64,000 bases of DNA, taken from NCBI RefSeq assembly GCF_024806835.1, contig NZ_JANTYU010000001.1:62001-126000 (forward strand), in the 5' to 3' direction. The translations under genes were made by a program, and so were the position numbers. The DNA comes from Xanthomonas sp. 3793 (GTDB taxonomy: Bacteria; Pseudomonadota; Gammaproteobacteria; Xanthomonadales; Xanthomonadaceae). Shown here piece by piece: positions 29,190 to 37,912 of this stretch; position 1 is the stretch's first letter; every line of letters starts with the position of its first letter. Under the pieces are notes generated by a model. That model was not told where the DNA came from and did no database searches. It saw nothing but the letters and a program-made list of their open reading frames with translations.

Positions 29190-32100
29190 GCGATCACGGC
29201 AACCCGCACGGACCCGTGCACGACCCGCATGCGCCATTGCCCGGCGGCGGGCTGGTGGTCTTCGCCACACGACGGCGGGTGACCATCGCGATGATCACCG
29301 TGACCATGCTGTTGTTCGGCCTGATCGCACTGCGCAGCCTCAAGGTCAATCTGCTGCCGGATCTGAGCTATCCCACGCTGACCGTGCGCACCGAATACAC
29401 CGGCGCAGCGCCGGCGGAAATCGAAACGCTGGTGACCGAGCCGGTGGAAGAAGCCGTTGGCGTGGTCAAGAACCTGCGCAAGCTCAAGTCGATCTCGCGC
29501 ACCGGGCAAAGCGATGTGGTGCTGGAATTCGCCTGGGGCACCAACATGGACCAGGCCAGCCTGGAAGTGCGCGACAAGATGGAAGCGCTGTCGCTGCCGC
29601 TGGAAACCAAGCCGCCGGTGCTGCTGCGCTTCAATCCCTCCACCGAACCGATCATGCGCCTGGCGCTGTCGCCCAAACAGGCGCCGGCGTCGGACACCGA
29701 TGCCATCCGTCAGCTCACCGGCCTGCGCCGCTATGCCGACGAAGACCTGAAAAAGAAGCTCGAACCGGTGGCCGGCGTGGCGGCGGTCAAGGTCGGCGGT
29801 GGCCTGGAAGACGAGATCCAGGTCGATATCGATCAGCAAAAACTCGCACAGCTCAACCTGCCGATCGACAACGTGATCACCCGGCTCAAGGAAGAAAACG
29901 TCAACATCTCCGGCGGCCGGCTGGAAGAAGGTTCGCAGCGCTACCTGGTGCGCACGGTCAACCAGTTCGTGGATCTGGACGAGATCCGCAACATGCTGGT
30001 CACCACGCAGAGCAGCAGCGGCAGCGCGGCGCAGGCGGCGATGCAGCAGATGTATGCGATTGCCGCGTCCACCGGTTCGCAGGCGGCCCTGGCGGCGGCG
30101 GCCGAAGTGCAGAGCACCTCGTCGGCGTCCAGCAGCAGCATCGCCGGCGGCATGCCGGTGCGGCTGAAGGATGTGGCCGACGTGCGCCAGGGCTACAAGG
30201 AGCGCGAGGCGATCATCCGCCTGGGCGGCAAGGAGGCGGTGGAGCTGGCGATCTACAAGGAAGGCGACGCCAACACCGTGTCCACCGCCGCTGCGCTGCG
30301 CAAGCGGCTGGAGCAGTTGAAGGCGAGCGTGCCCGGCGATGTGGAGATCACCACCATCGAGGACCAGTCGCACTTCATCGAGCACGCGATCAGCGACGTC
30401 AAGAAGGATGCGGTGATCGGCGGCGTGCTGGCGATCCTGATCATCTTCCTGTTCCTGCGCGATGGCTGGAGCACCTTCGTGATCAGCCTGTCGTTGCCGG
30501 TGTCGATCATCACCACGTTCTTCTTCATGGGCCAGCTTGGCTTGAGCCTCAACGTGATGTCGCTGGGTGGGCTGGCGCTGGCCACCGGGCTGGTGGTGGA
30601 CGATTCGATCGTGGTGCTGGAGAGCATCGCCAAGGCCCGCGAGCGTGGCTTGAGCGTGCTGGATGCGGCGATTGCCGGCACCCGCGAAGTGAGCATGGCG
30701 GTGATGGCCTCCACGCTGACCACGATTGCGGTGTTCCTGCCGCTGGTGTTCGTGGAGGGCATCGCCGGGCAGCTGTTCCGCGACCAGGCGATGACCGTGG
30801 CGATCGCGATCGCGATCTCGCTGGTGGTGTCGATGACGCTGATCCCGATGCTGAGTTCGCTCAAGGGCGCTCCGCCGATGGCGTTCCCGGATGAGCCCGG
30901 CCATCCGGACTGGAAGCCCGAACAACGCTGGCTCAAGCCGATGGCTGCCGGTCGGCGCGGTGCGGGCGCAAGCGTGCGCTATGCGTTCTTCGGTGCAGCG
31001 TGGGCAGTGGTCAAGCTATGGCGTGGCCTCGCGCGGGTGGTGTCGCCGGTGATGCGCAAGGCCAGCGACCTGGCGATGGCGCCGTACGGCCGTGCCGAAC
31101 GCGGCTATCTGGCGATGCTGCCGGCGGCGTTGCGGCGGCCCGGTCTGGTACTGGGACTGGCGGCGGCGGCGTTTGTCGGCACTGTGTTGCTGGTGCCGAT
31201 GCTGGGCGCGGACCTGATCCCGCAGCTGGCGCAGGATCGCTTCGAAATGACGGTGAAGCTGCCATCCGGCACGCCGTTGGCGCAGACCGATGCCATGGTG
31301 CGCGAGTTGCAGCTGGCGCACGACAAGGACCCGGGCATCGCCTCGTTGTATGGCGTGAGCGGCAGTGGTACGCGGTTGGATGCCAACCCCACCGAAAGCG
31401 GGGAGAACATCGGCAAGCTCACCGTGGTGATGGCTGGCGGCGGGAGCCCGGAAGTGGAAGCGGCGGCGACGCAGCGGTTGCGCAGCAGCATGGTCGGGCA
31501 TCCCGGCGCGCAGGTGGATTTCGCACGGCCGGCGTTGTTCAGCTTCTCCACGCCGCTGGAAGTGGAATTGCGCGGGCAGGATCTGGGCGAGCTGGAGCGT
31601 GCAGGGCAAAAACTGGCCGCGATGCTGCGCGCCAATGGACACTACGCCGACGTCAAGTCGACGGTGGAAGAGGGCTTTCCGGAAATCCAGATCCGCTTCG
31701 ATCAGGAGCGCGCCGGTGCGCTGGGGCTGACCACGCGCCAGATCGCCGATGTCATCGTCAAGAAGGTGCGTGGCGATGTCGCCACGCGCTACAGCTTCCG
31801 TGATCGCAAGATCGATGTGCTGGTGCGTGCGCAGCACAGCGACCGTGCGAGCGTGGATGCGATTCGCCAGCTGATCGTCAATCCGGGCAGCAGCCGGCCG
31901 GTACGTCTGGCTGCGGTGGCCGAGGTGCTGGCGACGACCGGCCCGAGCGAGATCCATCGCGCCGATCAGACCCGCGTGGCCATCGTGTCGGCCAGCCTGA
32001 AGGACATCGACCTGGGCGGTGCGGTGCGCGAAGTGGAGACGCTGGTGCGCAAGGACCCGTTGGCTGCGGGTGTGGGCATGCATATCGGCGGGCAGGGCGA

Positions 32101-32692
32101 GGAGCTGGCGCAATCGGTGAAGTCGCTGCTGTTCGCGTTCGGGCTGGCGATCTTCCTGGTCTATCTGGTGATGGCGTCGCAGTTCGAATCGCTGCTGCAT
32201 CCGTTCGTCATCCTGTTCACCATTCCGCTGGCGATGGTGGGTGCGGTGCTGGCGTTGCTGATGACCGGCAAGCCGGTCTCGGTGGTGGTGTTCATCGGCT
32301 TGATCCTGCTGGTGGGCCTGGTGACCAAGAACGCCATCATCCTGATCGACAAGGTCAACCAGTTGCGCGAAGAGGGCGTGCCCAAGCGCGAGGCGCTGAT
32401 CGAGGGCGCGCGTTCGCGTTTGCGGCCGATCATCATGACCACGCTGTGCACCCTGTTCGGCTTCCTGCCGCTGGCGGTGGCGATGGGCGAGGGCGCGGAA
32501 GTGCGCGCACCGATGGCGATCACAGTGATCGGCGGCTTGCTGGTGTCCACGCTGCTGACGCTGCTGGTGATTCCGGTGGTGTACGACCTGCTGGATCGCC
32601 GCGCCGATGCCTACTACCTGGAGCGCGGGCGGCGCATGGCGCGGCAGCAGGCGCAGGCACGCGAGACCACCGACGGGCTGGAGGCGCTATGA
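29186..32692 (+). CDS. RND efflux transporter, first permease
   Basis: 1168 aa inner-membrane proton-driven pump of the AcrB/MdtB superfamily. The N-terminal first TM, two large periplasmic loops and about 12 TMs are evident. The TM4 region GGLALATGLVVDDSIVVLESI keeps the paired Asp needed for proton relay. The protein is longer than the usual 1030-1050 aa: it has a Ser/Ala-rich insert near residues 275-320 and an extended cytoplasmic loop in the middle (near 570-640). It overlaps both neighbours by ATGA. Confidence 0.93.
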   Translation: MSDHGNPHGPVHDPHAPLPGGGLVVFATRRRVTIAMITVTMLLFGLIALRSLKVNLLPDLSYPTLTVRTEYTGAAPAEIETLVTEPVEEAVGVVKNLRKLKSISRTGQSDVVLEFAWGTNMDQASLEVRDKMEALSLPLETKPPVLLRFNPSTEPIMRLALSPKQAPASDTDAIRQLTGLRRYADEDLKKKLEPVAGVAAVKVGGGLEDEIQVDIDQQKLAQLNLPIDNVITRLKEENVNISGGRLEEGSQRYLVRTVNQFVDLDEIRNMLVTTQSSSGSAAQAAMQQMYAIAASTGSQAALAAAAEVQSTSSASSSSIAGGMPVRLKDVADVRQGYKEREAIIRLGGKEAVELAIYKEGDANTVSTAAALRKRLEQLKASVPGDVEITTIEDQSHFIEHAISDVKKDAVIGGVLAILIIFLFLRDGWSTFVISLSLPVSIITTFFFMGQLGLSLNVMSLGGLALATGLVVDDSIVVLESIAKARERGLSVLDAAIAGTREVSMAVMASTLTTIAVFLPLVFVEGIAGQLFRDQAMTVAIAIAISLVVSMTLIPMLSSLKGAPPMAFPDEPGHPDWKPEQRWLKPMAAGRRGAGASVRYAFFGAAWAVVKLWRGLARVVSPVMRKASDLAMAPYGRAERGYLAMLPAALRRPGLVLGLAAAAFVGTVLLVPMLGADLIPQLAQDRFEMTVKLPSGTPLAQTDAMVRELQLAHDKDPGIASLYGVSGSGTRLDANPTESGENIGKLTVVMAGGGSPEVEAAATQRLRSSMVGHPGAQVDFARPALFSFSTPLEVELRGQDLGELERAGQKLAAMLRANGHYADVKSTVEEGFPEIQIRFDQERAGALGLTTRQIADVIVKKVRGDVATRYSFRDRKIDVLVRAQHSDRASVDAIRQLIVNPGSSRPVRLAAVAEVLATTGPSEIHRADQTRVAIVSASLKDIDLGGAVREVETLVRKDPLAAGVGMHIGGQGEELAQSVKSLLFAFGLAIFLVYLVMASQFESLLHPFVILFTIPLAMVGAVLALLMTGKPVSVVVFIGLILLVGLVTKNAIILIDKVNQLREEGVPKREALIEGARSRLRPIIMTTLCTLFGFLPLAVAMGEGAEVRAPMAITVIGGLLVSTLLTLLVIPVVYDLLDRRADAYYLERGRRMARQQAQARETTDGLEAL

Positions 32693-35600
32693 GCGTTGCG
32701 GCTTTCAGCATTCGTCGTCCGGTCACCACCATCATGTGCTTCGTGTCGTTGGTGGTGGTGGGCTTGATCGCCGCCTTCCGATTGCCGTTGGAGGCGCTGC
32801 CGGATATCTCGGCGCCGTTCCTGTTCGTGCAGTTGCCGTATACCGGCTCCACCCCGGACGAGGTGGAGCGCAACCTGGTGCGGCCGGCCGAAGAAGCCTT
32901 GGCCACGATGACCGGCATCAAGCGCATGCGCTCCACCGCTACCGCCGACGGCGCCAATATCTTCATCGAGTTCTCCGACTGGGACCGCGATATCGCCATC
33001 GCCGCATCGGATGCCCGCGAGCGGCTGGATGCCATTCGCGACGATTTTCCGGACGATCTGCAGCGCTTCCATATCTTCAAGTGGTCCAGCAGCGACGAGC
33101 CGGTGCTCAAGGTGCGCCTGGCCAGCCAGACCGACCTGACCGGTGCGTACGACATGCTCGACCGCGAGTTCAAGCGGCGCATCGAACGCATTCCCGGTGT
33201 GGCGAAGGTCGAAATTTCCGGCGCTCCGCCCAACGAGGTGGAGATCGCCATCGCGCCGGATCGCCTGACCGCGCACGATCTCAGCCTCAATGACCTGAGC
33301 GAGCGGCTGGGCAAGCTCAATTTCTCGGTGTCCGCCGGGCAGATCGACGACAACGGGCAGCGCATCCGCGTGCAGCCGATCGGCGAGTTGCGCGATCTGC
33401 AGGAGCTGCGTGAGCTCGTACTCAATGCCAAAGGCTTGCGCCTGGGCGATATTGCACAGGTACGCCTCAAGCCCACGCGCATGAACTACGGGCGGCGGCT
33501 GGACGGGCGCCCGGCGATCGGCCTGGATGTCTACAAGGAGCGCAGTGCCAATCTGGTGGAAGTGTCCAAGGCTGCGCTGAAAGAGGTCGAAGACATTCGC
33601 GCCGAGCCTGCGATGCGCGACGTACAGATCAAGGTGATCGACAACCAGGGCAAGGCGGTGACCTCGTCGCTGGCCGAACTGGCCGAAGCCGGCGCGGTGG
33701 GCCTGTTGTTGTCGATCACGGTGTTGTTCTTCTTCCTGCGCCACTGGCCATCGACGCTGATGGTGACGCTGGCGATCCCGATCTGCTTTGCGATCACGCT
33801 GGGCTTCATGTATTTCGTCGGCGTCACGCTCAACATCCTGACCATGATGGGCTTGTTGCTTGCGGTCGGCATGCTGGTGGACAACGCGGTGGTGGTGGTG
33901 GAAAGCATCTACCAGGAACGCGAGCGCATGCCCGGGCAGCCGCAACTGGCGGCGCTGATCGGCACCCGCAGCGTGGCGATCGCGCTCAGCGCCGGCACCT
34001 TGTGCCATTGCATCGTCTTCGTGCCGAACCTGTTCGGCGAGACCAACAACATCTCCATCTTCATGGCGCAGATCGCGATCACCATTTCGGTGTCGCTGTT
34101 GGCGTCGTGGCTGGTGGCGATCAGCCTGATCCCGATGCTGTCCGCGCGCATGAAGACGCCGCCCTTGGTGACTTCCGACCATGGCGTGATCGCCAGACTG
34201 CAACGCCGCTATGCGCGGGTACTGGCGTGGACGCTGGCCCATCGCGGCTGGAGCGTGACCGGCATCATCCTGGTGAGCGCCATCAGCCTGGTGCCGATGA
34301 AGCTGACCAAGGTGGACATGTTCGGCGGCGATGGGGGTAACGAGGCCTTCATCCAGTATCAGTGGAAAGGCTCCTACACCCGTGAGCAGTTGGGCGAAGA
34401 GATCGGCCGTGTGGAAAATTATCTCGAAGCCAATCGCGCCAAGTACCACATCACGCAGATCTATTCGTGGTTCAGCGAAGTGGAGGGCAGCAATACGGTG
34501 GTGACCTTCGACGCGAGCAAGGTGAAGGATCTGCCGCCGTTGCTGGAAAAGATTCGCAAGGAACTGCCGCGCTCTGCGCGCGCCGACTACAGCATCGGCA
34601 ACCAGGGCGATGGCGGCAGCGGCAACCAGGGCGTGCAGGTGCAGTTGGTTGGCGACTCCACCGAAGCGCTCAAGTCGCTGGCCGACGACGTCATTCCGCT
34701 GCTGGCGCAACGCAAGGAATTGCGCGACGTGCATGTGGATACCGGCGACCGCACCAGCGAGTTGGCGATTCGGGTAGACCGCGAACGCGCGGCTGCATTC
34801 GGCTTCAGCGCGGAGCAGGTGGCCAGTTTCGTGGGTCTGGCATTACGCGGTACGCCGTTGCGCGAATTCCGTCGTGGCGACAATGAAGTGCCGGTGTGGG
34901 TGCGTTTTGCCGGCGCCGAGCAAAGCAAGCCCGAAGACCTGGCCGGCTTCACCGTGCGCACAAAAGATGGCCGCAGCGTGCCGTTGCTGAGCCTGGTGGA
35001 CGTGCAGATTCGCCCGGCCGCCACCCAGATCGGGCGTACCAATCGTCAGACCACAGTGACCATCAAGGCCAATCTGGCCGAAAAAGTCACCGTGCCGGAA
35101 GCACGTGCGGCGATGGAAAAGCCGCTCAAGGCGATGAGTTTCCCGGCCGGCTACAGCTATACCTTCGACGGCGGCGATTACCAGAACGACGGCGAAGCGA
35201 TGGGCCAGATGGTATTCAATCTGATAATCGCGTTGGTGATGATCTACGTGGTGATGGCGGCGGTGTTCGAGTCGCTGCTGTTCCCGGCAGCCATCATGAG
35301 CGGCGTGCTGTTTTCGATCTTCGGCGTGTTCTGGCTGTTCTGGATCACCGGCACCTCGTTCGGCATCATGTCCTTCATCGGCATCCTGGTGCTGATGGGC
35401 GTGGTGGTGAACAACGGCATCGTGATGATCGAGCACATCAACAATTTGCGTCGCCGTGGCATGGGCCGCACGCAGGCGCTGGTGGAAGGCTCACGCGAGC
35501 GCTTGCGCCCGATCATGATGACGATGGGAACCGCGATCCTGGCGATGGTGCCGATCTCGCTGACCAGCACCACGATGTTCAGCGACGGCCCGCCGTATTT

Positions 35601-35775
35601 CCCGATGGCGCGCGCCATCGCCGGCGGCCTGGCGTTTTCCACGGTGGTGAGCCTGCTGTTTCTGCCGACGATCTACGCGATTCTCGACGACATGAGCAGC
35701 GGCGCAGCAGCGCTGGTACGACGTGCGCGCGGGGTGCCGCACACGCCCCCGGCGAGCGCAGCGCTGGAGTCTTGA
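32689..35775 (+). CDS. RND efflux transporter, second permease
   Basis: 1028 aa, normal length for the family. TM4 carries GLLLAVGMLVDNAVVVVESI; only one Asp is visible in the position where AcrB has two, as LVDN. The start overlaps the first permease stop. Two different permeases behind one adaptor suggests a heterotrimeric pump like MdtBC, but the order and paralogy leave room for two separate pumps. The substrate is unknown. Confidence 0.93.
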   Translation: MSVAAFSIRRPVTTIMCFVSLVVVGLIAAFRLPLEALPDISAPFLFVQLPYTGSTPDEVERNLVRPAEEALATMTGIKRMRSTATADGANIFIEFSDWDRDIAIAASDARERLDAIRDDFPDDLQRFHIFKWSSSDEPVLKVRLASQTDLTGAYDMLDREFKRRIERIPGVAKVEISGAPPNEVEIAIAPDRLTAHDLSLNDLSERLGKLNFSVSAGQIDDNGQRIRVQPIGELRDLQELRELVLNAKGLRLGDIAQVRLKPTRMNYGRRLDGRPAIGLDVYKERSANLVEVSKAALKEVEDIRAEPAMRDVQIKVIDNQGKAVTSSLAELAEAGAVGLLLSITVLFFFLRHWPSTLMVTLAIPICFAITLGFMYFVGVTLNILTMMGLLLAVGMLVDNAVVVVESIYQERERMPGQPQLAALIGTRSVAIALSAGTLCHCIVFVPNLFGETNNISIFMAQIAITISVSLLASWLVAISLIPMLSARMKTPPLVTSDHGVIARLQRRYARVLAWTLAHRGWSVTGIILVSAISLVPMKLTKVDMFGGDGGNEAFIQYQWKGSYTREQLGEEIGRVENYLEANRAKYHITQIYSWFSEVEGSNTVVTFDASKVKDLPPLLEKIRKELPRSARADYSIGNQGDGGSGNQGVQVQLVGDSTEALKSLADDVIPLLAQRKELRDVHVDTGDRTSELAIRVDRERAAAFGFSAEQVASFVGLALRGTPLREFRRGDNEVPVWVRFAGAEQSKPEDLAGFTVRTKDGRSVPLLSLVDVQIRPAATQIGRTNRQTTVTIKANLAEKVTVPEARAAMEKPLKAMSFPAGYSYTFDGGDYQNDGEAMGQMVFNLIIALVMIYVVMAAVFESLLFPAAIMSGVLFSIFGVFWLFWITGTSFGIMSFIGILVLMGVVVNNGIVMIEHINNLRRRGMGRTQALVEGSRERLRPIMMTMGTAILAMVPISLTSTTMFSDGPPYFPMARAIAGGLAFSTVVSLLFLPTIYAILDDMSSGAAALVRRARGVPHTPPASAALES

Positions 35776-35803
35776 TCATTCAACCTGGCTGAAGTTTGTC
35801 GCG

Positions 35804-36151
35804 GTGCGCCGACGGCGCCGCTGTCACGTCGTGCTCGAGCCTTGAACCTCATGAGCCGCCTGACGCCCCTCTCCCACCGGAGCGAGGAGGCACAGCGTGG
35901 GCGCCATGGGCACGCGTGCCTTGGAGCGCCCGCGCCGCAAGCGCGGGCCGGGGCGCGGAGCGGAGGATGGGGGTGAGGGTACGGGTCGCCAAGTACGCGC
36001 CTGTCATTCGCTGGCTTCGGTAAGAGCAACAGCGCGTCCGGGGATCGGCTCCTCGGCTCGGTCAGACATCCTGTCTGACTCGCCGCCGCGGCACATCCCT
36101 GTGCGGTTCTCCGCCAATCCCCGGCCGCGCTGCCGCTTCGGCGAGTCGTTG
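35804..36151. repeat. Direct repeat, copy A
   Basis: Copy A of a diverged repeat of about 350 bp; copy B lies 453-456 bases further on. Landmarks in both are a GTGCGCCGA start, a GGAGCGCCCGCG box, GGCCGGGGCGCGGAGCG, a GTCAGAC/GTCTGAC hairpin (36061-36079) and a GCTTCGGCGA end. No long frame is kept between the copies, so it is not a gene remnant I can name. Confidence 0.85.
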
Positions 36152-36256
36152 CCATGGCCTAGTCAAGGCAAGCCGATTCGTCATTTATTTTCCAGTGACT
36201 TGCGCGATTCTCGATGACACCAGCAGAGCCGGGATCTGTTGACGTGTCATGGTGTG

Positions 36257-36610
36257 GTGCGCCGAAGACGCCATCGCCGCGTAGCGCTGAGTTTTGAACG
36301 ACACGATGCGCCTGAAGCCCCTCTACCGTCGGGGCGAGGAGGCACGGCTTGCGCGCCATGGGCGCGCGTGCCTTGGAGCGCCCGCGACGCAAGCGTAGGC
36401 CGGGGCGCGGAGCGAGGGGTTGGGGTGAGGGTACGGTTTCTCCGCGTGCAACCCGCTCGTCAGTTACTGGCTTCGGTGAGGGCGACAGCGCGTCCGGGGA
36501 TCGGCTCCTCGGCTCGGTCAGACATCCTGTCTGACTCGCCGCCGCGGCACATCCATGTGCCGCTCTCCACCAATCCCCGGCCACGCTGTCGCTTCGGCGA
36601 TTCGTTTCCG
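36257..36610. repeat. Direct repeat, copy B
   Basis: Second copy of the repeat at 35804-36151, with scattered substitutions and small indels. The GTCAGAC/GTCTGAC hairpin is at 36516-36534. The parts nearest the hairpin are almost identical between copies, which fits conversion or selection on that part. Confidence 0.85.
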
Positions 36611-36901
36611 CGACGTTGGGCAACGAAAAACGGCAGCCGGTTCAGTGCTCGATTTTGATGCATGCCAACCATCCGCAAAGTTCGCTGCACGTTTTCTGGA
36701 CCTTGGACTTCGTAGCTCCCAGACAAACCGCCCGGATGCCAACTACTTAGAAGTGCACGGTTTCCACCGCTCTCAATCCGCCGCCTTCAAGAAGGATGCG
36801 AAGAGGCCTCTGCCTCATCAGGCGGGGCAACGACCAAAGCTAGGTCGGGCATGCCATGCGGCAATGGCTGCTCTCCGTTCCGCCAACACAGGAACATTCG
36901 A

Positions 36902-37007
36902 GAGTGGTCCGCGGGCGCCGGGGCAGGACCTTACACGACATGGCGCGTGTAAGAGCCCCCATGGATGGGTTCACGGCGTGTCCTGCCCCGGCGCCCGCGG
37001 GCCGCTC
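36902..37007. repeat. Long inverted repeat (palindromic element)
   Basis: 27-base arms at 36902-36928 and 36981-37007 match in 25 positions. The 52-base centre holds a smaller inverted repeat, TTACACG/CGTGTAA (36931-36952). The whole would fold into a long stem with a side hairpin. It lies between the RND operon and eda, both of whose 3' ends face it, so it may act as a bidirectional transcript end. Confidence 0.85.
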
Positions 37008-37200
37008 CCACGCACAAGATCAAGGCGCCAGCGAATCAGGCTTCCTCAGCCAAATTCAAAGCGTAACCAGACTGCGCTTTTCCTCAATCACCTGAAAGCG
37101 CTGGCCAACCAGGCTTTCCTCAGCCAACCAGCGTTTCGTCACCAAATCAGCCTTCCAACGCAGCTCGGCTTTTCAACTCGCTGGATGCGGCGCTCAGAAA

Positions 37201-37860
37201 TCAGCCCGCCCGCACCTGCCGCACGATCGCCGCCGCCTTGGCCGAGCTTTCCTTGACCTTGTCCCACTGACCCTGTGCCAGCCAGTCCTTGGGCACCATC
37301 CACGAGCCGCCGATGCAGACCACGTTCGGCTGCGACAAAAACTCCGCCGCGTTGGCTTCGCTGATGCCGCCGGTGGGGCAGAGCTTGAGGTCGGACAACG
37401 GGCCAGCCAGGCCCTTGAGCATTTGCAGGCCACCCACGGCGGTGGCCGGGAACAGCTTGCAGACCCGGAAGCCCAGGCCCATCAGCGTCAGTAGTTCGGT
37501 CGGGGTGGCCGCGCCGGGCACGGCCGGGATTGGCGCATCGGCCAGCAGCCGCGCCAGCGGTGCCGGCGTGCCCGGGGTGACCAGGAAGTCCGCACCGGCA
37601 TCCACCGACTGACGCAGTTGCAGCTCGCTCAGCACGGTGCCGGCGCCGATCACGATGTTGGGCAGCTCGCGCTTGAGCATGGCCAGCGCTTCCAGCGCGA
37701 TCGGGGTGCGCAGGGTCAGTTCGATCGCGGGCAGGCCGCCTTCGAGTAGCGCATCGGCGACGCGGCGCGCCTGGTCCAGCGTGTCCACGGTGACCACCGG
37801 CAGGATGCCGGCGTCGCGCAGCAGCTTTTCGGCGGTGTTCTGGGTCTGGGCAATCGTCAT
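37201..37860 (-). CDS. eda: KDPG/KHG aldolase
   Basis: 219 aa. It cleaves 2-keto-3-deoxy-6-phosphogluconate to pyruvate and glyceraldehyde 3-phosphate, the last Entner-Doudoroff step. Class I aldolase features are the catalytic Glu in IELTLRTP, GAGTVL, and the Schiff-base Lys in CKLFPA, with phosphate-binding PTGGI. CGGAG lies 6 bases before the ATG. It follows edd after 52 bases on the same strand. Confidence 0.96.
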   Translation of the reverse strand: MTIAQTQNTAEKLLRDAGILPVVTVDTLDQARRVADALLEGGLPAIELTLRTPIALEALAMLKRELPNIVIGAGTVLSELQLRQSVDAGADFLVTPGTPAPLARLLADAPIPAVPGAATPTELLTLMGLGFRVCKLFPATAVGGLQMLKGLAGPLSDLKLCPTGGISEANAAEFLSQPNVVCIGGSWMVPKDWLAQGQWDKVKESSAKAAAIVRQVRAG

Positions 37861-37912
37861 TGCAACTCCGTTAGACGGCGACCGTCGGGGCGGCCGCTGA
37901 GAGGGAAAAGGG

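Larger units (their letters stand above)
35776..37200. other. 1.4-kb intergenic region rich in repeats
   Basis: No gene is convincing here. It contains two direct copies of a repeat of about 350 bp (35804-36151 and 36257-36610), a long inverted repeat (36902-37007) and smaller repeats near 37035-37130. The open frames in it run through the repeats and have no family resemblance. Confidence 0.8.

Noticed and set aside
28062..35775. Metal efflux (CzcCBA-type) operon
   Set aside because: Two permeases follow the adaptor, the outer-membrane protein is missing and no metal-specific motif was seen; a drug/lipid pump fits as well.
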